A DNA stretch of 64,000 nt from Rhodobacter sp. (lineage in GTDB: Bacteria; Pseudomonadota; Alphaproteobacteria; Rhodobacterales; Rhodobacteraceae), in assembly GCA_020250445.1 (NCBI GenBank), contig JADCEF010000054.1, positions 1 through 64,000 on the forward strand, written 5' to 3'. Under the pieces are notes generated by a model that searched no databases, had not been told where the DNA came from, and was given only the letters and a program-made list of their open reading frames with translations. The position numbers and the translations under genes were made by a program. Below are positions 45,913-54,522 of this stretch, one piece after another. Position 1 is the stretch's first letter, and the number at the start of each line of letters is the position of its first letter.

Positions 45913-46737
45913 TTATAGAAACGGTTGCCCCGCCAGCGCCTGCACGAAGGTCGCCGTGACCAGCGCCGCATAGCCTGCCGAGGCCAGCAGAACCGCGCGG
46001 CGTGCCGCCTGCACGGGCAGGATCAGCACCGCAATCAGCCCCGCCAGCGGGATGCCGTGCAGCGCATGGGTGGCCAGAAAATGCGCCACCCGCAGATCCC
46101 CCACGCTGCGTGACCAGCCCATCAGCGGCAGCCCCCGGTCCCAGTCGGCCGGCGTGCCAACGAAATGCCCTGTGTTGGCCGACATGTAATACGCCACCGG
46201 CACTGTCAGAACAAAGGTCAGCACAAGGCCAAGCGCCACCGCCAGTCGCAGCGCGTCCGGCGGGCCGCTGGCCCGGTTGCGCCAGATCGCGATGCCGGAC
46301 ACCAGTGCGGCAGAGGTCAGCGTGACGGCAGCACCCCCCATGAACCCGTAAAGTGCGGCCCAGACCGGGGAAGAGTCGTTGAAATGCGACGCCGTCCCAA
46401 GCGCGGCTGCCCCGGAGATCCACAGGACTTCGGCGATGATGGCAGCGGCAACGATGCCACAGTAGATGCGGAACAGGCGGGCCTGACGCATCGCCAGCGG
46501 CAGCCAGCGGGCATAAAAGGCCAGTGTCAGCAGATAGATCGTCAGCGCGATCTGGAACTTGATTGGCTTCACCCAGATGCTTTCGCCAAGAAACAGCCGG
46601 TCATCAAGCTGCAGGGCAGCCAGTGTCGGCAGCAGGGACAGGGCCATCGCGATGCCAAGCGTGGTGAACAGGGGCGCATCCTGCCTCAGTTGGGCAAAGC
46701 CGGTAAAGCGCGGGGCGGAAAGGGCAAGGGTTGTCAT
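45913..46737 (-). CDS. Hypothetical multi-pass membrane protein
   Basis: A 274-residue protein with seven to eight predicted membrane helices. It begins MTTLALSAPRFTGFAQL. A conserved-looking motif WVKPIKFQIALTIYLLTL occurs in the second helix. I do not recognise a named family. It overlaps the ABA4-like gene upstream by ATGA and should be cotranscribed with it, under control of the divergent TetR regulator. Length and helix count resemble small channel or carrier proteins, but nothing shows a substrate. Confidence 0.7.
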   Translation of the reverse strand: MTTLALSAPRFTGFAQLRQDAPLFTTLGIAMALSLLPTLAALQLDDRLFLGESIWVKPIKFQIALTIYLLTLAFYARWLPLAMRQARLFRIYCGIVAAAIIAEVLWISGAAALGTASHFNDSSPVWAALYGFMGGAAVTLTSAALVSGIAIWRNRASGPPDALRLAVALGLVLTFVLTVPVAYYMSANTGHFVGTPADWDRGLPLMGWSRSVGDLRVAHFLATHALHGIPLAGLIAVLILPVQAARRAVLLASAGYAALVTATFVQALAGQPFL

Positions 46738-47177
46738 GTGCGGGGCTCCGTCATCAGGGGCGCGCGCAGGTTGCGGCTGGCGCGCAGAAGGGTAAAGGCA
46801 AGGTATCCGGCGGGGCCGAACAGGAAGGTCAGCGCCAGCAGGGGCAGCACCAGCAGATGATGTATCCCCTCGGCCCGCGCCATGCGGGCGATCCAGGCGC
46901 CAATCAGCAGATCGAAGGCCAGGTAATGCACCCAGCCCGCCAGCGCGATTTCAGGAAAGGTGAACAGCTGCATCACGTTGGGCAGGCTGTCGAACCCGCC
47001 CGGTGCGCGCGACCAGAAGGCGAGTATCAGCGCCGTATAGCCTGCCGAAAGCACAAGCGGAATCGCCAGCCCGGAAATCCGGTCGGACCAGCGGGGTGAC
47101 AGCGGCGACAGCGCCAGCACGATCCAGCCGATCAAGGCCAGCGTGTTGGCGGATTGGAACAGGGAGTCTGTGGGCAT
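46734..47177 (-). CDS. ABA4-like (DUF4281) membrane protein
   Basis: A 147-residue inner-membrane protein with four helices. It matches the ABA4-like family (plant ABA4 is needed for neoxanthin synthesis); the segments GWVHYLAFDLLIGAWIAR and LLALTFLFGPAGYLAF are typical. The bacterial role is unknown, though carotenoid or membrane-lipid modification has been suggested for relatives. It is the first gene of a two-gene unit with the membrane protein at 45913. Both the divergent arrangement and the operators upstream suggest control by the TetR protein at 47279. Confidence 0.75.
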   Translation of the reverse strand: MPTDSLFQSANTLALIGWIVLALSPLSPRWSDRISGLAIPLVLSAGYTALILAFWSRAPGGFDSLPNVMQLFTFPEIALAGWVHYLAFDLLIGAWIARMARAEGIHHLLVLPLLALTFLFGPAGYLAFTLLRASRNLRAPLMTEPRT

Positions 47178-47189
47178 GGCAACCTCATA

Positions 47190-47202
47190 TTGACAGTGGC
47201 AA
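47190..47202. promoter_or_regulatory. Probable TetR operator copy 1 (TTGnCAnTGnCAA)
   Basis: TTGACAGTGGCAA, a near-perfect 13-bp palindrome, lies 12 bases upstream of the ABA4-like start. A second copy (TTGGCACTGTCAA) lies at 47223-47235, 33 bases away centre to centre, about three helical turns, in inverted orientation. Together they suggest that two TetR dimers bind the same face of the DNA. Confidence 0.65.
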
Positions 47203-47217
47203 GATGAAGACTAGCGA

Positions 47218-47246
47218 TTGACTTGGCACTGTCAAGATCATATCTG
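47218..47246 (+). promoter_or_regulatory. Probable promoter of the tetR gene overlapping operator copy 2
   Basis: TTGACT at 47218-47223 and TATCTG at 47241-47246 are separated by 17 bases, a good sigma-70 arrangement. The second operator (47223-47235) lies in the spacer, so a bound repressor would block RNA polymerase and the regulator should be autorepressed. Confidence 0.5.
47223..47235. promoter_or_regulatory. Probable TetR operator copy 2
   Basis: TTGGCACTGTCAA is the inverted partner of copy 1 with one differing position in each half. It overlaps the spacer of the predicted tetR promoter. Confidence 0.65.
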
Positions 47247-47278
47247 GACGGTAACGGAACTGTTTGGCGAAAGGCCCA

Positions 47279-47890
47279 ATGGAAACGGAAGCCCCCCTTT
47301 GCGCAGTGCCCGAAAAGCCGCGCTACCATCACGGCGCGCTGCATGATGCACTTCTGGCGGCGGCAGAGGCGGAACTGGCCGAAACCGGGCTGGAAGCCTT
47401 TTCCCTGCGCCGGGTTGCCCGGCGTGCCGGGGTCAGCCATGCGGCCCCCGCGCATCACTTCGGCGATGTGGGCGGGCTTCTGACCGCGCTGGCGGCAGAA
47501 GGGTTCCGGCAGTTCATTGCGGCGATGACGGCGCAGCAGGCGCGTGCATCCCGGGATCCTCAGGCACAGATCGTGGCGGCGGGGCTGGGATACATCGCCT
47601 TCGCAACGGAACGCCCGGCGCTGTTCCGGCTGATCTTTTCGTCAGACCGCCCTGATTTCGGCGCGCCCGACCTGGCAGCCGGATCAGCGCAGGCCTATGA
47701 CCATCTGAGCCGCCTCGTTGGCGCTAGGACCGGCGGGGAAGACCCGGTCGATATTGCGGCCGTATGGGCCATGGCCCATGGCCTGGCCGATCTGATGGCG
47801 GCGGGGCGGATGGACGCGATACAGCACCTTGCCCCCGCTGACCGGGACCGCGCCTTTGCTGGTATTCTGGCACGGTCGATCCCGGGCTAG
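47279..47890 (+). CDS. TetR/AcrR family transcriptional regulator
   Basis: A 203-residue repressor. The N-terminal helix-turn-helix reads FSLRRVARRAGVSHAAPAHHFGDVGGLL (about residues 40-67), the standard TetR pattern with His in the place of the usual Tyr. The C-terminal ligand domain resembles the WHG-type TetR_C. The start at 47279 has AAAGG six bases upstream; TTG at 47264 is also in frame. It is divergent from the ABA4-like gene with two palindromes between them, so its targets are probably itself and that operon. Its 3' end overlaps the convergent Lrp gene by 4 bases. The ligand is unknown. Confidence 0.88.
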   Translation: METEAPLCAVPEKPRYHHGALHDALLAAAEAELAETGLEAFSLRRVARRAGVSHAAPAHHFGDVGGLLTALAAEGFRQFIAAMTAQQARASRDPQAQIVAAGLGYIAFATERPALFRLIFSSDRPDFGAPDLAAGSAQAYDHLSRLVGARTGGEDPVDIAAVWAMAHGLADLMAAGRMDAIQHLAPADRDRAFAGILARSIPG

Positions 47891-48318
47891 ACCGCCCGGT
47901 CGATCCGCGTCGACAGGTGGATCAGGCTTTCCGAAGACCGCACGCCGGTCATTGCGCCGATCTGGTCCAGAACCTGATCCAGAAGCATCGTCGATGGTGC
48001 CGCGATCTGCAGCAGCAGATCGAACCGCCCCGAGGTGGTGAACACCCGCTCCACCTCGGCGATCGCCTTGAGCCGGGTCAGGATATTGGCCTGGGCGCGG
48101 GGTTCCACCGTCAGCAGCACGCTGGCCCGCAGACGACCCTCGCGCGCGGATTCGCCCAGCTTGATCGTGTAGCCCACGATGACGCCGGATGTCTCCAGCC
48201 GCTCCAGCCGGGCCTGGATGGTGGACCGGGCCACCTTCAGCCGCCGCGCCAGCGTGGCGATCGACATACGTGCATCCGCCCCCAGCAGCCCGATGATGTT
48301 GCGATCAAGTTCATCCAT
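47887..48318 (-). CDS. Lrp/AsnC family transcriptional regulator
   Basis: A 143-residue regulator. The N-terminal helix-turn-helix (MSIATLARRLKVARSTIQARL) is followed by a RAM-type effector domain (VLLTVEPRAQANILTRL and onwards). Lrp proteins form octamers and respond to amino acids. It is divergent from ornithine decarboxylase with a 221-base shared upstream region, so it may control that gene in response to ornithine, lysine or arginine; this is inferred from position. Confidence 0.9.
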   Translation of the reverse strand: MDELDRNIIGLLGADARMSIATLARRLKVARSTIQARLERLETSGVIVGYTIKLGESAREGRLRASVLLTVEPRAQANILTRLKAIAEVERVFTTSGRFDLLLQIAAPSTMLLDQVLDQIGAMTGVRSSESLIHLSTRIDRAV

Positions 48319-48539
48319 GTATTTTTCCTGTCCTGCACGTCATAATAACGAAAGATCACTGCAAATCTACTCTTTTGATCGGTGAAAATGTCATACATAT
48401 CCCGCATCCTGAGGTTTCAGGGAAAGGGCGGCTCATACGCACCTGGCCTGGTTGGAATGAACGCGCAAAGCGTCTCCCGAACCGTCGAGCCGGGGCAAGA
48501 GAGCAGCTTGCGTCTTGTTGGCACAGAGAAGGAAAGCCG

Positions 48540-49685
48540 ATGGGACTCTCGAAAACGATCTGGACGGATCCGTCCGAATTTCTCCGCGCGACCCGGCCCG
48601 AAACGCCGGTCCTGTTCTTTTCCCCGGCAGCGCTGCAGGCAACCGCGCGCCGGTTTCTGAGCGGTTTTCCGGGGCTTGTGACCTATGCGGTCAAGTCCAA
48701 CCCGGAAGAGACCGTGATCGAAAACCTGACCGCCGCAGGCGTGCACGGCTTTGACGTGGCCTCGCCCTTCGAGATGCGCATGATCCGCCGTCTCGCCCCG
48801 GAAGCGGTGCTGCATTACAACAACCCGGTGCGGTCGCGGTCGGAGATTGGCGTGGCCGTGTCGCTGGGTGTCACCTCCTATTCGGTCGATTCCCGGACAG
48901 AGCTGGCCAAGCTGATCGAACTGGTGCCCGCAAAGGGGACCGAGATCACCGTCCGCTTCAAGCTGCCGGTGTCGGGGGCGGCCTACAACTTTGGTGCCAA
49001 GTTCGGCGCAACGGCGGACCTGTCGGTGGAACTGCTGAAAACCGTGGCCGAGGCTGGCTTCATCCCTTCGCTGACCTTCCATCCCGGTACGCAATGCACC
49101 GATCCCGAGGCATGGGAACACTACATCCGTGCGGCGGGCGAAATTGCGCGCGGCGCGGGCGTGACGATTGCCCGGCTGAACGTGGGCGGCGGCTTTCCGT
49201 CGCACCGGCGGAACGGGCAGCCCCCGCAGCTCGAGGCGATCTTTGCCCTGATCGACCGGGTCGCGACCGAAACCTTTGGGGCTGACCGTCCTGCGCTGGT
49301 CTGCGAACCCGGGCGCGGGCTTGTGGCCGATGCCTTTGCCGTTGCCGCCCCGGTCAAGGCGGTGCGCGACGGGGCGCATGTCTTTCTGAACGATGGTGTC
49401 TATGGCTCGCTCACCGAACTCAACATGATCGGCGTGATCGACCGCACTGTCGTGCTGACGCCCGAGGGGCAGAAGCGGAGGGGGGTGCCGCGCGACCTGA
49501 TCGTTTTCGGACCCACCTGCGATTCGGTCGACCGGCTTCCGGGCGAGCTGTCGCTGCCCGGCGACATTGCCGAGGGGGATCATCTGGTGTTCTTCGGCAT
49601 GGGGGCCTATTCCACCGTGACCAATACGCGGTTCAACGGATTTGGAGAGCTGTCCATCGCGACGGTGCTGTCCCTGAAAGTGTGA
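48540..49685 (+). CDS. Ornithine/lysine decarboxylase, alanine-racemase-fold type
   Basis: A 381-residue PLP-dependent decarboxylase of fold type III. Lys52 in YAVKSNPEE binds PLP, and Cys327 in FGPTCDSVD is the conserved active-site cysteine from the neighbouring subunit. The eukaryotic-type ODC/bacterial Lys-Orn decarboxylase family makes putrescine or cadaverine. The start at 48540 has AAGGAAAG upstream; the frame continues upstream to 48375 but lacks family similarity. It is divergent from an Lrp gene. N-carbamoylputrescine amidase, 4.5 kb on, is a second putrescine-making enzyme. Confidence 0.92.
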   Translation: MGLSKTIWTDPSEFLRATRPETPVLFFSPAALQATARRFLSGFPGLVTYAVKSNPEETVIENLTAAGVHGFDVASPFEMRMIRRLAPEAVLHYNNPVRSRSEIGVAVSLGVTSYSVDSRTELAKLIELVPAKGTEITVRFKLPVSGAAYNFGAKFGATADLSVELLKTVAEAGFIPSLTFHPGTQCTDPEAWEHYIRAAGEIARGAGVTIARLNVGGGFPSHRRNGQPPQLEAIFALIDRVATETFGADRPALVCEPGRGLVADAFAVAAPVKAVRDGAHVFLNDGVYGSLTELNMIGVIDRTVVLTPEGQKRRGVPRDLIVFGPTCDSVDRLPGELSLPGDIAEGDHLVFFGMGAYSTVTNTRFNGFGELSIATVLSLKV

Positions 49686-49757
49686 TCATCCGATCCTCCG
49701 GCTGGACAAACCCGGCCGGGGGATTACCCTGACCCTTCTTATCAAGGGGATGGGAAA

Positions 49758-52043
49758 ATGACGAAATTCGGCGAATCCCAAGCGATCCGGCGCGTTGAAG
49801 ACCTGAGGTTGCTGACAGGCCGGGGGCGCTTTGTTGATGACATCGTGCCCGAAGGCGCGCTTTTTGCCTATTTCTTCCGTGCCACCGTGGCCCATGCCGA
49901 AATCCTGACGCTGGATGTTCAGGCGGCACGCGGGGCACCCGGTGTCCATCTGGTTCTGACTGCGGATGATCTGGCGGCCTCGGGCGTTGTCCTCGGCATG
50001 CATTTTGCAACCGTCCCGAACCGCGACGGGTCCAAAGGGGCCGGCCCTGAACGCCCGGTTCTGGCGCGGGGGCGCATCCGCCATGTCGGCGAAGCCGTGG
50101 CACTGATTGTCGCCGACAGCATGGCAGCGGCCCAGGATGCCGCAGAGCTGATCGATCTGCACACCAGGGATCTGCCGGTAGCCCTGTCGGTGACAGGCGG
50201 GGGCGCGGCCATCCACCCCGAGGCACCGGACAATCTGGCCTTTGACTGGGCCATCGGCGATGACGACGCCGTGCAAACCAGTCTGGCCGCATCCGCCCAC
50301 CGGGTCAGTCTGGATATCGTCCACAACCGCGTCATCGTGAATTCGCTGGAAGCACGCGCAGCCTTTGCCGAATGGGACGGGGCACGGCTGCATCTGTGCG
50401 TCAACGGGCAGGGTGTCTGGATCCAGAAAAGGGAGCTGGCGCGCATGCTGGGCCTGCCGCCTGCCGCTGTGCGCGTGACTAACCCCGATGTCGGGGGCGG
50501 CTTTGGCATGAAGTCGATGACCTATCCGGAATATGTCGTCATCGCCCAGGCGGCGCGGCTTCTGGGGCGCCCCGTGCGCTGGGCGTCCGACCGGACCGAG
50601 GCGATGCTGAGCGACAATGCCGGCCGCGATCTGGTGGCGCGGGCCGAGCTGGGGTTTGATGCCGCCCATCGCATCACCGCCTACCGCGTTACGCTTTCTT
50701 CTAACCTGGGTGCCTACAATTCCATGTATGCGCAGGAAATCCAGTCAGAGCTTTTTGCCAAGGTGCTGACGGGCGTCTATGATATTCCGGTGGCCGCGCT
50801 GTCGGCGAAGGGCGTTTTCACCAACACCACGCCGGTTGATGCCTATCGCGGCGCGGGCCGCCCCGAGGCGATCTACACCATCGAACGCGCCATGGATCAC
50901 GCCGCCCGCCAGCTTGGCACCGATCCGCTGGCCCTGCGCGAGGCGAATTTCATCCGCCATTTCCCCTACACCAGTGCCACCGGCGAATACATCGATGTGG
51001 GTGACTTTTCCCGCGTGCTGGCCCGTGCGCGGGCCGAGGCGGACATCGCCGGCTTTCCGGCCCGCCGCGCCGAAAGTGCGGCACGCGGCAAGCTGCGCGG
51101 ACTTGGATTGTGCTGCTATATCGAGGCGATTCTGGGCGATGCCTCGGAAGGGGCGCGGGTGGAATTTGCAGCCGATGGCACCGTTCTGCTGTTCGTCGGC
51201 ACCCAGTCGAACGGGCAGGGGCATGAAACGGTCTTTGCCAGGTTCCTGGCCGACCGGACCGGTATTCCCTTTGACCAGATCCGCGTGATCCAGGGCGACA
51301 GTGACCGCATCTCGCGCGGCGGCGGCACCGGCGGATCGCGGTCCGTGACCGTGCAGTCGGTGGCCACGCTGGCGACCGTTGACCAGATGGTCACGGCTTT
51401 TTCCGCGTTTCTGGCGGCCGAACTTGGCGCGGCCGAGGTTCTGTTCGACGACGGTGCCTTCCGGGCCCCCGGATCGAACCGGACCCTGACCTTTCTTGAG
51501 GCCGCCGATCTTGCCCGCCAGCGCGGGCGCAACGATCTGCTGGTGCAGGAAACCCGCGCCACGCTGCCGGGCCGGTCCTATCCCAATGGTGCCCATCTGG
51601 CCGAGATCGAGGTTGATCCCGAAACCGGCGGCACCACGGTGCTGCGCTATACCGTGACGGATGATTTCGGCAATCTGATGAATCCGACCCTGGCCGAGGG
51701 GCAGGTTCATGGTGGGGTGGCCCAGGGGCTTGGCCAGGCACTGTGCGAATTGTCGGTCCATGACGCGCAGGGCCAGCTTCTGACCGCCAGCTTCATGGAT
51801 TATGCGATGCCGCGCAGCACGGATCTGCCCTTGATCCGCTTTACCACGGAACCGGTCCCCTCCACCGCCAATCCGCTTGGCATGAAGGGCTGCGGCGAGG
51901 CAGGCACGGTGGGCGCGCTGGCGGCCCTTGCCAATGCGATGCACGATGCCCTGGCCCCGGCCGGCGTTGCGACCCTGGACATGCCCTTTACCCCGTTCCG
52001 TGTCTGGACAAGCCTGAACGGGGTGCGCGCTGCCGGTGATTGA
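49758..52043 (+). CDS. Molybdopterin-binding subunit of xanthine dehydrogenase/CoxL family, lone gene
   Basis: A 761-residue molybdenum hydroxylase large subunit. The cofactor-binding segments are VGGGFGMKS, AYRGAGRPEA (active-site loop; the AYRGAGR form marks type II CoxL-like proteins, not true CO dehydrogenases which have AYRCSFR), GTQSNGQGHET and the final MKGCGEAGT with the catalytic Glu. These proteins oxidise aldehydes, purines or aromatics, normally with FAD and [2Fe-2S] subunits. No such genes are adjacent; the flanking genes are ornithine decarboxylase and a DUF2235 pseudogene. The substrate and partners are unknown. Confidence 0.92.
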   Translation: MTKFGESQAIRRVEDLRLLTGRGRFVDDIVPEGALFAYFFRATVAHAEILTLDVQAARGAPGVHLVLTADDLAASGVVLGMHFATVPNRDGSKGAGPERPVLARGRIRHVGEAVALIVADSMAAAQDAAELIDLHTRDLPVALSVTGGGAAIHPEAPDNLAFDWAIGDDDAVQTSLAASAHRVSLDIVHNRVIVNSLEARAAFAEWDGARLHLCVNGQGVWIQKRELARMLGLPPAAVRVTNPDVGGGFGMKSMTYPEYVVIAQAARLLGRPVRWASDRTEAMLSDNAGRDLVARAELGFDAAHRITAYRVTLSSNLGAYNSMYAQEIQSELFAKVLTGVYDIPVAALSAKGVFTNTTPVDAYRGAGRPEAIYTIERAMDHAARQLGTDPLALREANFIRHFPYTSATGEYIDVGDFSRVLARARAEADIAGFPARRAESAARGKLRGLGLCCYIEAILGDASEGARVEFAADGTVLLFVGTQSNGQGHETVFARFLADRTGIPFDQIRVIQGDSDRISRGGGTGGSRSVTVQSVATLATVDQMVTAFSAFLAAELGAAEVLFDDGAFRAPGSNRTLTFLEAADLARQRGRNDLLVQETRATLPGRSYPNGAHLAEIEVDPETGGTTVLRYTVTDDFGNLMNPTLAEGQVHGGVAQGLGQALCELSVHDAQGQLLTASFMDYAMPRSTDLPLIRFTTEPVPSTANPLGMKGCGEAGTVGALAALANAMHDALAPAGVATLDMPFTPFRVWTSLNGVRAAGD

Positions 52044-52955
52044 CCGGATATCGCGCCGCCTGCACCGTGGACCCCATGCGCTGCGCAGCCCCGTCCCGCC
52101 GCCCGATCCGGGGGGCGGGTGTCGGGCGGTGGTTCATGTCGTGATCCCGGATGGCACCATGTCCTCGCTGCTGCCGGGACGGGAAACCAATGCCGGGCTG
52201 ACCTTTCGCCTGCTGCGCGAAGGCGGTCGGATACTGCGGATGTCGCTGTACTACGAGCCGGGCATCCAGTGGACATGCTGGACCCAGACCTGGGACCTGA
52301 TCCGGGGCCGGTCACGCGACAGAACGCAATGTGACCCTTCCCTATCGCCATTGCCGGACCGCGCCGGATGCGCCCGCCGCGCGCGCCTTTGCCGCCGCCC
52401 TTTGCCATGACGCGGTGCCTATCGAAATGATCGGTGTCTGGGATACGGTCAAGGCCCTGGGCCTGCGGCTGCCGCTGTTGTGGACGCTGACCGAAACGAG
52501 GCACGCTTTTCACACGCCACATCTTGGCCGGTCGATCCGGCACGGCTTTCATGCCCTGGCGCTGGACGAAACCCGCCAGGCCTTTGCCCCGGTGCTGTGC
52601 GCTTCGACGCCCGACTGGCCGGGGAATGCCGAACAGGTCTGGTTCCGGGGCGCGCGTGGCGATATCGGCGGCCAGTTGGGCGGGTTTGACGCGGCACGCC
52701 CCTTGTCGAACATCCCTCTGGTCTGGATGCCGGACCGGGCCGAGGCCTGCGGCCTGCCGCTGCCGCCGCGCTGGCGCAGCCGCTTTCCCTGTGATCCGGT
52801 TGCCGATGGCGGGCACCGGGCAGGGGGCGGGCACGCTGTTTGTGCTGCGCAGCCGCCGACTGATCGGGCAGGATCGGTCCGAACGGATTCACCCCAGCGT
52901 CCCTGCGCCCGCCGGGCGCGGCCGGTCGGTGCGGCTGCGTCGCCGTCCCGGCTGA
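52036..52955 (+). pseudogene. DUF2235 hydrolase-like gene, frameshifted and missing its centre
   Basis: Three plus-strand pieces in three frames read as one DUF2235 protein (alpha/beta-hydrolase type, also seen in type VI lipase effectors). The first (from GTG at 52036) has VHVVIPDGTMSSLLPGRETN and MSLYYEPGIQW. At about 52325 the reading moves to a second frame, TAPDAPAARAFAAALCHD and VGVWD-like IGVWDTVKALGLRLP, and at about 52795 to a third, LFVLRSRRLIGQDRSERIHP. In relatives about 55-60 residues containing the nucleophile motif GYSRGAY lie between pieces one and two; they are absent here. It overlaps the stop of the CoxL-like gene. Non-functional. Confidence 0.65.
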
Positions 52956-53070
52956 CGCTGCGTGCTGCGCCGCGCCGTCAGACCGCCCGTCAGGGCGAGG
53001 CGCGCCTTTGCCCTTTTCCCTGCCGCGCGCGCAAGGCAAGGTGCCGCCACCATCGCCAGAAGAGGTTCCG

Positions 53071-53943
53071 ATGCGCCAGATCACCGTTGCCGCCACCCAG
53101 TTCGCCTGCAGCTGGGACCTGCCCGCCAATGCCGACCGGGCCGAGGCGCTGGTGCGCCGGGCTGCGGCCAAGGGGGCCGGTCTTGTCCTGATCCAGGAGC
53201 TTTTCGCCACGCCCTATTTCTGCATCACCCAGCGGCCGGAGTATTTCGATCTGGCCGCACCCATGGCGGGCCACCCCTTGATTGCCCGGTTTTCCGATCT
53301 GGCCCGCCAGCTTGGCGTGGTTCTTCCCCTGCCTTACTTCGAACGCGCCGGGGCGGCCCATTTCAACTCGGTGGCCGTGATCGACGCCGACGGCAAGGTG
53401 CTTGGCAATTACCGCAAGTCGCATATCCCGCAAGGTCCGGGGTATGAGGAGAAGTTCTATTTCTCGCCCGGCGATACCGGCTACCGGGTTTGGGACACCG
53501 CCCTGGGCCGGATCGGTGTTGGCATCTGCTGGGATCAGTGGTTCCCCGAGGCGGCCCGCGCCATGGCGCTGCAGGGGGCAGAGCTGCTGCTTTATCCCAT
53601 CGCCATCGGCACGGAACCATCCGACCCGGGCCATGATTCCGCGCCGCATTGGGAAATGGTGATGCGCGGCCACGCGGCCGCCAATATCCTGCCTGTCATT
53701 GCCTCGAACCGGATCGGGACGGAAACCGCCCCCGAGGGCACCGCCGTGACCTTCTATGGCTCCTCCTTCATCGCCGACCAGACCGGGCAACTGGTTGCCA
53801 AGGCCGCGCGCGACGGGGAAGAGGTGCTGACGGCCCGCTTTGATCTGGATGCGATTGCCGCCCTGCGGCGCAGCTGGGGCCTGTTCCGGGACCGGCGCCC
53901 GGATACCTACCGTGCGCTGGGCACGCTCGACGGCATCCTGTGA
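53071..53943 (+). CDS. aguB: N-carbamoylputrescine amidase
   Basis: A 290-residue nitrilase-superfamily enzyme that hydrolyses N-carbamoylputrescine to putrescine, ammonia and CO2 in the agmatine route. The Glu-Lys-Cys triad is Glu43 (LIQELFATPYF), Lys116 (YRKSHIPQGPGYEEKFYF) and Cys153 (GICWDQWFPE). The YRKSHIP and GICWDQWFPE strings are diagnostic of AguB. AGAGG precedes the ATG at 53071. No agmatine deiminase gene is in the window. It is preceded by the DUF2235 pseudogene. Confidence 0.94.
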   Translation: MRQITVAATQFACSWDLPANADRAEALVRRAAAKGAGLVLIQELFATPYFCITQRPEYFDLAAPMAGHPLIARFSDLARQLGVVLPLPYFERAGAAHFNSVAVIDADGKVLGNYRKSHIPQGPGYEEKFYFSPGDTGYRVWDTALGRIGVGICWDQWFPEAARAMALQGAELLLYPIAIGTEPSDPGHDSAPHWEMVMRGHAAANILPVIASNRIGTETAPEGTAVTFYGSSFIADQTGQLVAKAARDGEEVLTARFDLDAIAALRRSWGLFRDRRPDTYRALGTLDGIL

Positions 53944-54522
53944 TCCGGGCAGGCCGTTTGGCACCCTTGCATGCGCCCGGACATCCCCGGGCGTGACTTG
54001 CCCGGCGGGGCCACAGCGGGCAGGCACCGCCTTGCCGTCGCGCCCCCCTGCCGCCCGCCTTGCGGGCGGGTCTTTGCGCGGGCGTGATGCGACAGGGGGC
54101 GCGATCCGGGTCGGCAGGGGTTTGTGGCGGCCGTCGCGCTTGCCGACCCGTGGACGGGGCGCCCCCCCCCGTTTGCGCGCGGCCTGCATGGATGCCGTTC
54201 GTCATGGCCCAAGGGGATGGGTGCAGCAATGCCCGGCCCGATGCGGCGTTTCATCGGATGTTCCGTGCGGCGGATCAGCAGGGCACCGGCCCCGGAAAGC
54301 CCATGGCCATCGCGACCGCAGGGGCAGGCGCGCGAGCCGGCGTCACGTTTCGGACGGGCCGGGGCGGGCCGGGGTTTGCAACGGCAGTGCTGTGCGGCAT
54401 CCAGCCCTACCTCTGCCGCTTGTCTCGTCTGCGGAAAAAATGTTTAATGGGAAGAATAACGATGCCCCCCGACCGCGGCAAATCCCGTGACGGCTTGGGG
54501 GCAGGTCAGGAAGGACCGAAGG
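53944..54522. other. Non-coding stretch with a C9 run
   Basis: These 579 bases between aguB and the sarcosine-oxidase-type operon hold only frames of low, biased composition with no recognisable protein. A run of nine C bases occurs at 54162-54170. The last part (TGCGGAAAAAATG onwards) is AT-richer and should contain the promoter of the sox operon. No repeats or hairpins of note were seen. Confidence 0.5.

Noticed and set aside
42283-45918. 1211-codon open frame on the plus strand
   Set aside because: It lies opposite valS in a codon phase that rarely makes stops in GC-rich DNA; the predicted sequence is Gly/His/Arg/Gln rich with no family features.
48375-48539. N-terminal extension of the ornithine decarboxylase
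   Set aside because: The frame is open but the sequence is not family-like, and AAGGAAAG is well placed before ATG at 48540; the stretch is the shared promoter region with lrp.
49758-52043. Aerobic carbon monoxide dehydrogenase large subunit
   Set aside because: The active-site loop is AYRGAGR, not the AYRCSFR of true CoxL, and CoxM/CoxS are missing.
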